This document shows, one piece after another, positions 22,560 through 33,719 of a stretch of DNA of 64,000 bases. Under the pieces are notes generated by a model. That model was given only the letters and a program-made list of their open reading frames with translations. It was not told the DNA's origin and did not search any database. Positions within the stretch are counted from its first letter, which is position 1, and each line of letters starts with the position of its first letter. The translations under genes were made by a program, and so were the position numbers. The stretch comes from Palaemon carinicauda (Eukaryota > Arthropoda > Malacostraca > Decapoda > Palaemonidae), in the NCBI RefSeq assembly GCF_036898095.1, contig NC_090725.1, positions 204,132,763-204,196,762 on the forward strand, in the 5' to 3' direction.

Positions 22560-23018
22560 CCTCGACAATAGTTTACGAGGCAAAGTGGACAATCTTCTAT
22601 AATTTGTGCCATAGAAAGGATACTCGTCCAGTCAGAGCTGCTTTCAACTAATTGTTGACTTTCTCGTCTACTTTCGCAAACAGGTTCTCTCAATCCCAGC
22701 AGTGAAAGGTTATCATTCAACCTTGAGCCAATTCTATAAACTTTTAGATCTTAATCTTTCATCATCCTGAGAACTGTCATAACTGATGAGTTTCGAGCAT
22801 TTATTCCCACCAAAAAAAACCTCCAACCACTTTTGTTGGGTGTTATCAGTTCTAAAGTCCCTAAAGAGGTCACCGTAAGAACCTTTATGGAAGCGTCGAA
22901 TGTAGACGACTTTACTCTAAAGACTGTTCTGGCTTACCTTAGCCTTGGTGAATATACCCACAAAGCCTTAGACCTGTTCTCATTAGGACATGTGTTAGTG
23001 GCTCAACACATGGTGTAG
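22560..23018 (+). pseudogene. DIRS relic B: tyrosine recombinase remnant
   Basis: STIVYEAKWTIFYNLCHRKD (near 22565-22625) matches the recombinase core-binding segment YQAKWTTFTKWCASQN of the 48607 element. Further on, DDFTLKTVLAYLSLGE corresponds to ELTLKTVFLLALASAK. The catalytic Arg, His and Tyr boxes are lost or unreadable. Several stops separate the pieces. Confidence 0.65.
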
Positions 23019-23494
23019 CACACCTAGCTCCCTCACAGGACAAAAGGCATCTCTTCTAAGATAGTTGTTGCTACAACTTGTGGTAAGGGTAAGAATGTCT
23101 TTTCTCTATCCTACCCCTCCCTTATGCACTATGGTCATGCTGTTATTTTCTAGAACGTACTCTGATACAGGTAAGCTACCATACCGAGTTACTATGCTCT
23201 TGTGTAGATTAGTATGTCCCTCCATCCTTCTTACGATGGGGAGGATGAATGAAAATGGAGACTCATTACTCTTAATAGTTGTACATTTCAGGCAGCATAG
23301 TATATTGTAACGAGTATGGATTAATTCGTATCAGTCTGTTAACAAACAGAAATGTAGGCTGGTACCTAAGGATCTATTCTTAAGTTGAGGAGACATATTA
23401 GGTTAAATATTGTTGTACCTCTTTAGGCGATTGCTTAACATCCCTGGATTTTAAATCGGCCAGTTTGGTTGTAGGAACTTCCTTCCTCTTAACA

Positions 23495-23712
23495 ATAAGT
23501 CTCTTATTAAAGGACGAGGGTTTGTATCCGTGAAGAAAGAAATCACATTTGTTGTAAGTGATTTCTATTTTTCCTAACTATGCAAACCCGAGTCCTTCAA
23601 GTTGTACTTTTCCTAGGTGAAGTCAAAGCCCACCACCCGCCAGTAAGTACTGACACTTTGTTACAATTAAAGGACTCAGGTTTGTGTTGTGAGGAAAAAT
23701 ACAAATTACTTA
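23495..23712. repeat. DIRS relic B internal complementary region and right terminal repeat
   Basis: Between 23495 and about 23610 a sequence complementary to the left end is followed by one complementary to the right end, with GATTTCTATTTTTCCTAAC at the join. The right terminal repeat ends about 23712 with GAGGAAAAATACAAATTACTT. The same GGAAAAATACAAATTACTT word ends the DIRS element at 54466, suggesting related families. Confidence 0.75.
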
Positions 23713-23823
23713 TAAAAGTTTGATATTAAACTTTACTGAACAGTATACAATACAGTAATACAGTATCCATCTTACAGTAACTGAGTTAAATATGTTTGCT
23801 TATAGATGGTATTTTATATCCAG

Positions 23824-23950
23824 GTATGATTCATCACTACGAGATGGATTTCGTTCACGGGATGCTAGTCCAGCTCGCCTAGCCTTTAGTCGTAGCAGAG
23901 ACTCTAGTCCTATGCGACCTGAGTGGAAAGTTTTTGATCCTACAACGAAA
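23824..23950 (+). CDS. DLGAP: DLGAP/GKAP-family gene, third visible coding exon
   Basis: A 127-nt exon after CAG (23821-23823) and before GTAAGT. One base completes the split Arg codon from 17009; then 42 codons read without a stop. The peptide is Arg/Ser/Asp-rich (RDGFRSRDASPARLAF, SRDSSPMRPEW), with SP dipeptides that look like proline-directed phosphorylation sites (inference). Start and end phases agree with both neighbours. The intron to its left carries DIRS relic B, whose terminal repeat ends only about 110 bp upstream. Confidence 0.88.
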
Positions 23951-24417
23951 GTAAGTTGTACAAGGTTCTATAGTATCTTTATCTTATATCCTGAATGAAG
24001 ATTCTGAGTACAGAGTTAGAGTGCTGAAGTATAGCAATATAAATGCTGTTTTAGTAAACTTTACCCTAATATAAATGTGTTCATTGCAAATTTATATGTA
24101 AAGGTAGAAATCACAAGTATAATTTTTGAATAATGCAATGGTACACACACCCAAATCTTAGCTTTTAAATTGCATTCTGTACTAGGGTACGTGGTAAAAA
24201 GCCAAATTTTTTTTGCATTTTGGTGTGGAAGTGAGTTTTTTGTATCAATTTAATTTGCCTTAGGTCTAATCTTGACATATGGTTTTTATTATTAAAGTAG
24301 CTTAGGCATGCAAAAACTTGAGGTTATAGAAACAAGTATTATTTGAAAGTTTCCAAATTAATGTCTCTGGACTTTGAAAATACTAAGTATTATGTTTTTT
24401 ACCTTTATCCATTTCAG

Positions 24418-25497
24418 GCTTCCCCACAAGCAACTGCCGCAAAAATTAGAGAGCTTAAGGAAGAACTGGCTCGTTTTAAAGCAGAACTTCCTCCCACCCC
24501 ATCTGAACGTGGTCGACAGGGCTCTTCTAGGAAGTTGGGAAAAAAACCTTCCCAAGGTCGTAGTATTAGCGTTGATAGAGGGTATCTTACTAAAGCAGGC
24601 TCAAGAGACAATATGAATAGCCATCAGGAAGAAACCACCCTAGGGGGCCAACAGGTCCGTTTTGTGGAAATCAGCACAAGTGACTCCAGTACTGTGAAAT
24701 CGTCTAGTTATAGTTATTCGTTTGAGCAGAGTGTAGTTTGTGATGGTGTATGTGAAAATAGTGTAAGTGTGCACTGCTCTTCTCGCACCAATGGAGATAC
24801 ACCTGAAAAGTCTTTCATTCAGTCCAGGATAGAGAGATTATATGGCCCCAGTGCCTTAGCTGCTGGATTTCGCAGCCGTCGCTCTCTTTTGGAACTGGAA
24901 AAGGAGCAAAGGGATCGACAGTCAGCTGGTTTTAGGAGTCCAGCGTCTCTCATAGATAATCATTTTGAACCAGAAGAGAAAGCACCTGAAGGTTTTCCAA
25001 GTGTTTTTAGGCATTTACGTCCAGAGTTTAGAACCCAACTTCAGGTGAAGCGCAATACGAGGTTAAGATCTGATATTCCTCTAGATAATTCCTTTGAAAT
25101 AGATTCACCAAAGAGACCTGGAAGAGTAATTCCTATAACATTATGTGATGCTCTGGAAAAGCCACAGACTCCTCCCCCTGTATTGCTCCCAAAACCACAA
25201 AATCTTATCAATAACAAAAACAAATTAGAAAATGGGGTACGTGAGCGAGGTGGACCTCAAGTCATTGTTAAGAAAATTGTTAATGGAAATGGAAATATCA
25301 ATGAAATGGAAGTTCCCATTGTTAAAGCAGCTTATATAAATGGTGGTGTTGAGGAAAAGAAGGAAAGTGTTATTATTCCAAATGAATCAGATGTAAGAAC
25401 TAGTACTAAAGTGAATGGTGTGACTGAAACCATTACAGTTAATGGTGACATGAATAAAACATCGAAAGGGGAAAAAGATGGTCACTATTTCTTAAAG
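24418..25497 (+). CDS. DLGAP: DLGAP/GKAP-family gene, large central coding exon
   Basis: A 1,080-nt exon (360 codons, phase 0 at both ends) between TTTCAG and GTGAGT. It opens with a short charged helix likely to form a coiled coil (AKIRELKEELARFKAEL), then a Ser/Thr-rich tract, then RIERLYGPSALAAGFRSRR (about 24826-24880) and VFRHLRPEFRTQLQV (about 25005-25050), conserved-looking arginine-rich blocks of the kind seen in arthropod DLGAP proteins. A Pro-rich stretch (KPQTPPPVLLPKP) could bind SH3-type partners (inference). The exon ends HYFLK, which begins the GKAP homology domain (family pattern WFLKLL). The open frame continues a little into both introns, but the splice sites and phases fix these limits. 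Confidence 0.92.
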
Positions 25498-26034
25498 GTG
25501 AGTGTTATGGACCTTTAATGTTAGTGTCTTTGAAACCATTATGATCAATTTATTTAGGTATGTAATCCTGAGTGTTTTGTGTAGTTTTATTTTTAAAGCT
25601 AGGGACTGCCTTTTTACATGTATGATACTTGGATTTATGATATTTTTCTTATAATATTTTGTAGGAGTAAAAACAAATTAGCTAGCGATTTGCAATTCAT
25701 ATATGATAAAACTACCATACAATTAAAATGCACATTATTAAGATTTAATTTTTGCTAATAGAATAATAAAATTATGGTGACAATGATTTGAAGCCATTTT
25801 TTTCTTAAAGAAATTGTGAAAGTAAAATATGGAAAATTGTCAAATCTACAGGTGCTGGTGATGGGTGACCTTACTTGTCCTCATGCAAATCATGTTTATG
25901 TTTGGGAATAATTTTAGTGTTCAATTTGTAATGAATTGGGTCAAGCTAGTGTACCTGGATATCTTTATCCATTGTACTGAATACTGGAGCATTATAATTT
26001 GTTTTAATTTTAATATGAATTTCTTCTTTTGTAG

Positions 26035-26217
26035 ATAGTCGGAGATGTAGTAGTTGGTATAGAAGCTGATGTTGCAAGTATTGAACCTGATTTTGAAGCT
26101 TGTAGATCTGAGATGAGCGAAGAAGTGCGAGGAAAGGTACTAGCTGCGATAGGCAAGGCTCGCCTTCTCATTTCTCAAAAGATACAGCAATTCCAAGGCC
26201 TTTGTCATAAAAATATT
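26035..26217 (+). CDS. DLGAP: DLGAP/GKAP-family gene, GKAP-domain exon 1
   Basis: A 183-nt exon (61 codons) between TTTTGTAG and GTAAGT, phase 0. It encodes the first half of the GKAP homology domain: IVGDVVVGIEADV, then EEVRGKVLAAIGKARLLISQ and KIQQFQGLCHKNI. In DLGAP1-type proteins the same positions read as a helical segment with a conserved G-K-I/V...A-x-G-x-A-x-L-L-x-x-Q-K-F-x-Q-F-x-x-L-C pattern. This pattern match is the main basis for the family call. DLGAP proteins link PSD-95-class guanylate kinase domains to Shank at synapses; the HURP/mars branch instead binds spindle microtubules. Confidence 0.93.
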
Positions 26218-26763
26218 GTAAGTTTATTAACTGTTTAATTAGTACATAACCATTGTTATGGTCTTGTTTATAATATTCAAATGATTTATAAATCACTTTT
26301 TTCTTTTAATCTTAGTTTGCTCAGCTACATTGTTTTAAATAAGGTAAATGTACTTTTTTGTTTTAACTAATAAATTTTTACTTGTTGAAGGTAATTCTTT
26401 GTATTCAATAGGTACTATTAATAAGGGGCTTTATTCATAAACTGATTAGAACTTCCTGTAAGTACCTATATAAGGACATGATGTGTACCATGAAGGGATT
26501 TTCCAACCATAACCCCCACCCCCCTCCCTATTCCCTATTGTTTTCATTCACCTTATATTTTTAATACTGTGTTATTGAGCTACCCTATGTGGGTATCGAG
26601 AAATCCTACAACTATGTTTATGTAATTAAATACTTTTAAAGAATTTAAATATTTTGTATTGTGTTTTTTAACTTGAGGCATTTTAAATTTATTACACACA
26701 GGTTCTTGTCTTTGAAAATTAGACAGTTGAAAGCTCTTACATAGGGAACTTGCTGTACCTTAA

Positions 26764-27960
26764 GGGGACTGTCCGCCGTGGTTTTTTAACATACCAACTT
26801 TCAGAAATTGAAAATAGTTTTATTGCTTCTATGTATGTATAAACATATCATACATGTTTTCCAGAAGTTTTAGCCAATTATTTTTTTTTTTTTTTACAAA
26901 TAATGAAGATATAGTGGTCTTTAAATGATTAAGTCATCCATACTGCGTCGTCTGCATGTCTGAGTTTGACAGAATCGTCTTTGTGTGTTTATTTTTGCAT
27001 GTGCATAAGCGATTTTTTCACTTAGGCTTCGAAATCTCGTACGCCTGGCAGAAATGGAAGGCATTGGTAGAGGGTAGGTGAATGAAAACTACGAGCTACA
27101 AGAACAGCAGCCAGAGTTTCCAAAGACATAGAAGTTATGATGCATGTGTTTGTTTACTTGCAGTTCATATGTACATTGTGTTTTCACAACGTCCTCGGGA
27201 ACTTTATAGCAAGGCCAATGTTACCTCAGGTCATAGAAAGAACAAAAAGTAAGCAGAGAACAAGAATAAAGAACCAAGGAGAGGGAAACATTAATGACTA
27301 CAAAGCCGAAAAATGCTAACTAAAACACTGGCAACAATGAGAGATCGCTGGTAACTTGTGACATCCTTGCGCCAAGTGTAATAGTAAACTTAGGCTTTAA
27401 ATACCTCGTTTAGGGTGCGTTTATGTAGGAATAAGCAGTAAAAGTTATCATAATGTTATTTTAATTTCTTTTAGAAAAGAAGCAAAAATTTGTTGCAAAT
27501 CTTTGGGAGCTCATAACTCAGAAACATACTTATTCACACTTCTGTACATTTCCCTCTTTTATTGTTTGATTTTAGAGAGAAAGATATAATTAAAAAGAGG
27601 AATAAAAATCCCACAATTTTGTGAGACGGAATTTTGATTTTCTTTTTACTTTCTTTTTCACGATTATTTTACATCTAGACGAGGAAAAAAAAATTCATAA
27701 AAAAAAAAAAGGAAAATAAAGGTTCCGTCTCAGAATTGTTCGGTTTATAAAGTAGTTTTTATGATTTAAGTTTCAATGCAATTGGTGTCATATTATTGGA
27801 GAAAAATTTATCTAAATTTTCTTTTTAAATCATGATTTTTGCTAATTTATCAGAGTTTTTGATCAAATGACTCGAAATTTTTATATGATGAAGGTATTAT
27901 AAAGAATATGTCTAAAATATATAGAAATGGTGTATTTTGGATCTTTGGCGGACGGTCCCC
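26764..27960. mobile_element. Non-autonomous TTAA-flanked DNA transposon (piggyBac-like) in intron 5
   Basis: A 1,197-bp element with inverted ends GGGGACTGTCCGCC and, on the other strand, GGGGACCGTCCGCC (one mismatch), flanked by TTAA on both sides (26760-26763 and 27961-27964). TTAA duplication and G-rich ends are typical of piggyBac-type elements, though other TTAA-using families exist. The interior is AT-rich with an inner inverted repeat (ACAATTTTGTGAGACGGAA near 27614 against TTCCGTCTCAGAATTGT near 27722). No transposase is encoded; a 60-codon frame at 27137 has no recognisable domain. Confidence 0.85.
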
Positions 27961-28117
27961 TTAAAATGCTGTACTGTACAGTATTAGCAGCATTCCTTTT
28001 ATTTGTTAAACTAAGATACCGAAAATTATGTATGCCACTAAATTTTTACCAATAGACATTGGTCCTTGTTTTTATGGAAAATATATATACAAAATTACAT
28101 ACCAAATTCACTTTTAG

Positions 28118-28255
28118 GCTGGGTCTGAAGGTGAGGAATTTCCTACGACCAATGAAGATCTTGCTGGTTTTTGGGACATGGTTTACATTCAGGTGGAAGT
28201 TATAAGACAGCTTTTGAAGGAGATCAAAGCCCTGAAGGCTAATGGATGGAAAGAG
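28118..28255 (+). CDS. DLGAP: DLGAP/GKAP-family gene, GKAP-domain exon 2
   Basis: A 138-nt exon (46 codons) after CACTTTTAG and before GTAAGT, phase 0. It carries the most diagnostic DLGAP motif: PTTNEDLAGFWDMVYIQVE, then LLKEIKALKANGWK. The family consensus at these positions is DLAGFWDM followed by L-x-x-L-K-x-N-x-W. No substitutions are seen in the core. It follows the 1.9-kb intron holding the TTAA element. Confidence 0.95.
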
Positions 28256-28547
28256 GTAAGTTAGCTGATAAACTTGTAAGAGGTAATTTTTACTTTGGAT
28301 ATTAATTTGGACAAAGTTTTCCATCATCATATTTGGATTTAGCCTCTTCAAGTTAGATTAGGTTAGCAAACATTCATAGGCTATATTGATATTGAATAAA
28401 TAAAAAACATCCTTTGGTACAGGCATAGTAGAATTTAAAACGGAAGGCATGATGTCAGAAGCCACGAATGTAAAATGAATAACCATTTACTCTTATGTTT
28501 TGTTAAACAGCACTCATAACTTGTATTAATTTGTCTTTCTTTGATAG

Positions 28548-28811
28548 ATACCTGATATAGATGCTGTTGACAGTTCAGATAAGAATGTTAGCACAGGTCG
28601 TGCTCGCAGGAAACCAGCTCCTAGACCTATCAGAGCTGCTAAATCCACTAAAGCTTCAGGAGAAGAAGGAAAAGCTCGTGATGAGGCTCGTAAGAAGTTA
28701 ATGGAAGAGAGACGCAAGGCCATGAAGGAAGCCATGAGAGCAAAGAAGGCCGAAGTAGAAGCACAGGGTGACGTAGATAATGTAGAAATCTTTACACCCG
28801 ACTGTAAATAA
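28548..28811 (+). CDS. DLGAP: DLGAP/GKAP-family gene, terminal coding exon
   Basis: A 264-nt exon after TTTGATAG, 87 codons and TAA at 28809-28811. A Pro/Ala-rich linker (RRKPAPRPIRAAK) leads to a basic helix (EARKKLMEERRKAMKEAMRA) corresponding to the EARKRLM helix that follows the GKAP domain in DLGAP1-4. The C terminus reads VEIFTPDCK. In vertebrate DLGAP1-4 the comparable tail ends in a PDZ ligand of the Q-T-R-L type that binds Shank; this exon does not end in a class I PDZ motif. That absence, plus the overall similarity, leaves open whether the gene is the synaptic (vulcan-like) or spindle (mars/HURP-like) branch, with the former favoured by the C-terminal helix match. Confidence 0.92.
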   Translation: MPDIDAVDSSDKNVSTGRARRKPAPRPIRAAKSTKASGEEGKARDEARKKLMEERRKAMKEAMRAKKAEVEAQGDVDNVEIFTPDCK

Positions 28812-31800
28812 TGTAGATAGCATTGCATATCTGATGCGTGAGGTCGGCTTCATAAAATGCGAGATGAGGAAACACTAATAATATAGTGAGTGATGTAATA
28901 TAGATTATGAGGTCAAAGTGTCACATTTAAGCTTTAATATAATGTTGTTTGGGTATGTTCTGAAAGTGATGTGGATGTGAAGGTATGTTGCATCAAATAA
29001 AGGTTACAGTAACAGGTGATGGGTCCAGGAATGCCAGCAGTAATGTATGTATGGGCACACTCACGTAACACGTACTGTACTGTACACTGCTGTCGCCAAC
29101 TTTTGAACACGTTTTACTTTATTGTTAACTTTATTGATATAGGTTAGAGTTGTTACTTGGGAAGGAAACTGCTCATAATTTAACTATAGCTTTGTATGCT
29201 AAATATCCCTGTCTGTATATATATCAATACAATATATATACTATATATATATATATAATGATGTGATTTCATGTGATAGTATGCTTTCTTACCAGAGAAC
29301 TGTTTTTTACTTGAAAGTTTATTCTTATTGCTTGTTTGCATGCTTTGAATGAACTTTTGGATCTGATTCATATTTATGAGGTCTTTGGTTAATTTTTGTA
29401 TTAAAAGACATGTTTGCATTTATTGTTGGGTTTGATTGAAAGAAAACAAGGTACATTAGTATGGAATTGGTTAATTTCAATAAAATTTTACTAAAGCCAC
29501 AGGTGACTGTGTTAGCAGTGAGATAATCTCAAGGAATGTAATGTTAAGTAGTTTGAGAAAGAAACATGATATATGGGTATGCATAGTGAATGTTTTTGAA
29601 TATCAGATTTAATGAATTGATGTGTTTTCTGATGGATGTACAGTATTCATAGCCATTGGATTTATGTAAATGGATGGATATGTGACGGTATTTATTATGA
29701 AAGGATTTTTAAGAATTAGGCTTTGCCTTCATGAGTACAGTAATGTAAATTTGTAATTAGTGATTTTTATTTGTCTTCTCTTTACATGAAATATTGTTAA
29801 TTTTTTTTTTTTTTTTTTTTTTGCATTTTATTTATTTAATTTTTCTACATTTTTATTTTGTCATTGCATTTTACTGGAGATTTATGTAGCATCCAGACCT
29901 GCATTCTGTGATATCCAATCATGTTGAGGACCATATCATTAATTGTAACCCATTTTAACATTTTTCAACCTCTATTCTTCCCCCTAAGGTGCATAAAATG
30001 AATTGGCTATAGAGTAGTTACCAAATATCAAATTTGGGTTTTTGGGAACCATACTCAGGATTTTCAAATCACTGCAAAAGGATTTAAGTTAACGTATGAA
30101 AGGGTTTTGAATAAAACCATTCTTATACTATATTTCACATTTGGATGTCAGTGTAATGCATGGTAATCATGATCATTAACTAGTATGAAGTTGGTACGTC
30201 ATGTAGTGTTGCTATGTAAGGTAATTATTGTCCTGGAGTATGTGTGCTTAAATGTATGAAGGTTATAAATTAGATTTGCTATTTAAACTATGAAAAAGGA
30301 AGGTGGATTGAATTGAGCATGGTATAATGTACTCTACTCATATCTCTGTTTTGTGTATGGAACTAATTTTTTATTTAGAAATATGTCATGAAAGAAAGCA
30401 AATGTATCAACAATTAATTATGGCATAATACACTACACTTGATGTAAGTTATGAAAGCCTTAGTTTATGTATATAAAGAAACTGAAATTCACATTTCCGT
30501 GTGGTATTGTTGCATGCTTAAATCGCCCTCTACTTTTTAAGAAATCAAACTTTAAAGTAACTAGAGTCGTTTTTTTTACAGTTAGTTAATATATAATTGG
30601 CATATTTTGAAAGTAACTGAAGTTGATGTGCAAGATAGTTTTATTTCTCAAAAGTATTGTGAAATACCATACAGTATACTGATTTTTCTTTACCATATTC
30701 CACTTACACTTTCATTCTTTCTTGCTTCTTTGTTTTCGTTCCTTTTACTTGAAATTAGTCCGGCTTTATTCAGCTGCTTTACAAAGTGTAGGTTTCTTAG
30801 TACTTTCCTGTGTTTATTTCCTGGCTAAGAAATGATACCAAAAACTTCCCAGAAATTGTATATAATGTCAACTGTGTACAAAAATGCTTTTATAGTTAAA
30901 TAATGTTTGTTCTTCTTTTATTTACTGTAACTATATTTGCTCTGCATAATCGATTGAAATGGCACCAAATGTTTGAATTTTTTGTAATTAGGGTGTGTTT
31001 GTAGACTTTTATTTTGCTAATAGCACATTTGTATTTTGTTGATAGCACAAAATCTTCATATTTGATACTTTGGTTTATGGCAGTGTTGCATCAATTTGTT
31101 AATTGCTCTTCAAAGTTTACAGATTGTGCTTGTAATGTGATATTTTAATAGGGATTGACATGTTTGAACGTTAGTTTCACATGTTAACGTAAGATGTACA
31201 ATTTCAGTTTACCCTATTTTAGTGAATAAGCTTATCCTAGAAATCCTTCAGCTCAAATTCGATAATTGATCTAATTTCTGGTGATAAGAGTACTGGTAAT
31301 ATAATTTTTTTTTTAGATTTCAGTCAATAAATAATAGTCTAACTGAACTACATCAGAAATGTGCCTTGTCATGCTTCCTGGATGAACTTAACCTTGAGAT
31401 TTACATGTTTACACCAAGCGATTGATACTTTTATTATGCTGTAATGCATCTGGACTTCAGTTCTAAGATTTTTGGGCAGTTTGTGCTGTTTGATTCGGCA
31501 GCTGTTGATGTTTATGTAAACTTTTATACACCAAAATATAATGTTTTAAGGATAAGAAAGTGACTAAATGTATATAATGAGGAATATTATAAAGAATAAA
31601 AGTGAGATAATTAGAAAAGTTTCTTTCTTTGAACATCATTGTGAGCTTTATCAAATTATGACAGCAAATTTTTGGTTTTGTTTTTATATATACCTATTGT
31701 AATAACTATATGAAAGGATTTTGTTTTATTTTAACGGTTTTCTGAATATTGTAACTTCATTGTATATGAATTTTTTAGAAGAATTAACCTAAACAAAATT

Positions 31801-32027
31801 CTGTTTCGCCCAATTGTTTACATGACTGCAGCAGTTTAACCATAAATTACAAACTGTTTGAAGAATGAACTCGCTAGTTAATTTTTACACCACTTCATTT
31901 TGAGTATATAAGCTTTTATGGAAGCAGTGTTTGATTTTAGAACAAGATACCATAATAATTTATATGGCAGCAACTAGTTTCTAGTCCAAGACCAAGGCGA
32001 TGATTTCTAGCTTTCTGTATTCAGAAA
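28812..32027 (+). other. 3' UTR and AT-rich downstream sequence
   Basis: No coding sequence is recognised. Candidate polyadenylation hexamers AATAAA lie at 28996-29001, 29479-29484 and 31595-31600; which is used cannot be decided. A poly-T run (29799-29822) and TA repeats (29217-29257) are present. The long region without TEs up to 32027 would fit a long AT-rich 3' UTR followed by intergenic DNA. Confidence 0.55.
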
Positions 32028-32040
32028 TTTTAAATATAAA

Positions 32041-32197
32041 ACTTACCCGCTGGTTATATAAGAATGGCTAACGTCCCTGACGCCTCGGTAGGAAATTAAA
32101 ATCTCGCGCGGCTATCGCAGATATGCCAGGTGTACACTAGTGCCCTCATAGTACAACAGGTAGAACTATACCCAACCTCTTCGGATTTTCCCTGCCG
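32041..32197. repeat. DIRS 1 left inverted terminal repeat
   Basis: Begins ACTTACCCGCTGGTTATATA and runs to about GGATTTTCCCTGCC. It is the inverted partner of 47029-47184 with a few substitutions. The end sequence is also copied, inverted, in the internal complementary region at 46894. Confidence 0.95.
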
Positions 32198-33719
32198 CTA
32201 TGGCGGTCGGTTCTATTGGATATTCTCTCGCTTTTTACTCTGTTTGGACGTTATTTGGTGATGTATTAATGTTTTTTGAGTTTAGGTTTTCGCTTTTTTG
32301 TTTTATTTGAACTGTGATCACGTATTTATAACTTGAAAGGTAAGATTAAAAGGTTTTTTCGACCTACTTTAAACCTCACGAAACCATAGGACGAAAGGTA
32401 AACATCTCTTCCAGTGATGACGTCACAGCCTTATGTCGTAGGCTATAAGTCCGACTTGCTTTTACAAAGAATTGTAAGTGAATACTTTCTTTTGAAATAT
32501 CAAGTTATAAATTTAATTAAACGATTATTAATCTAAGGAAATTTTATCCTTTTAATAGTTTTCTTGAGGTAATCTTCAATCTGTTTGCAAAGATTAACTA
32601 GCGTTCAGTTGTTACGCAGTTATCAGTATTGTTACAATAGTACAATATTTCGTAGAGATTTTTATGAATAGTACATTCTTCTTACTTCTCAGGTTTTTTA
32701 GTTGTACTGTATAAAAGGAACATTTTATTTTTAAATTAATTGATCCTGTCAGTATTTTTCCTTAGCCAGAGATTAAAGGAAGTTAAATTTCACTTAATGT
32801 TTATGCGAATCGATGTAGAGCACGATTTTATGTATCGTTGTTTCCTTAGTGGAATACTGTACTAAGTTTGTTCGTATATTAAGTGTAAATGTTCCAATAA
32901 ATCGAGTGATGATTCATCTCTTATTGGAATTCCTTAATTTAAGGGTTTATTTTATTTTATGAATATACCTTTTAAGGTAATATTTAATGTTTAATTAATT
33001 TTTCGCTGCATTTATATGGGATTCAGTGACTTTTCATTCCCATTCGAACGATTGGGAGAATTGTAAGTCTCAATTTAAGAGTTCATTTTGTTTGAGAGAA
33101 CGTATACTTTAGTTTTCAAATGATTGTGAAACTTTCTTCTTAACAAAGAATAGAATGAAAATTTTTAGTGTTAAATTACGCAGTGAATTTTATTCAGTAG
33201 AGTGGTTCTGTTCGGACCTGTCGTTATCCTAGTCTTAGACCTCTGTCAAGCTCCCAGAAGGGGGAGAAGTTAGTCGAACGACGAAAGGAATCGAGAGGGT
33301 AGCCAAGCGCTACAGTCTTTTTAAGACCCGAACAGAAATGCTCTTGAGCGCAGAACGCTCACCCTCGTTGTATATAGAGTGAGGTATTAATGTTGTCAAA
33401 TATTATATGCACTTTTCAGGCACTAAGCTGAAAACAAAATTAGATTCGTTCTGCGTATTTACGTTTCAAACAACAGCTCTCGTTGATGACATAGTCTTAT
33501 CGACCGGCTGTTGACGGTGAGCCTGGGCGTTAGTCTTCGGTGGTAGACCCGTTGTCGCACAGGCGGCCTGTTGTCTCTGGGACCGACGTGATATCGCACA
33601 GGTGGTCTCCCAGTTTCACTGTTCAGCGGCATGTCGATGTAGATTTGTCTCGGCAGAGCTCTGTTTCACAGCAACTATTAAAAGAAGCAGACAGCCGATT
33701 GTCAGTTTAAGCTTGATGA

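Larger units (their letters stand above)
17306..23712 (+). mobile_element. Degenerate DIRS-type retrotransposon (relic B) in intron 2
   Basis: The left end (GATACAAAGCCTCTTCCTTT, about 17309) is the inverted partner of 23500-23545 (AAAGGACGAGGGTTTGTATC). A second inverted pair is formed by CAAACCCGAGTCCTT (about 23582) and AAAGGACTCAGGTTTG (about 23668). This is the DIRS layout of inverted terminal repeats plus an internal complementary region near the 3' end. Inside are RT (21484-21776) and recombinase (22560-23018) remnants, and a 34-bp minisatellite (20910-21480). The Gag-like part (about 17700-20880) is too broken to read, with many stops. Boundaries are approximate to about 20 bp. Confidence 0.75.

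Noticed and set aside
24343..25518. Reading the central DLGAP exon from an upstream ATG to the stop at 25518
   Set aside because: Splice acceptor at 24417 and donor at 25498 with matching phases show that both ends of that frame are intronic read-through.
27137..27319. 60-codon frame inside the TTAA element
   Set aside because: No recognisable domain, no relation to piggyBac transposase, length expected by chance.
29000..32027. A separate downstream host gene
   Set aside because: No exon-like segment with domain content; only short AT-rich frames.
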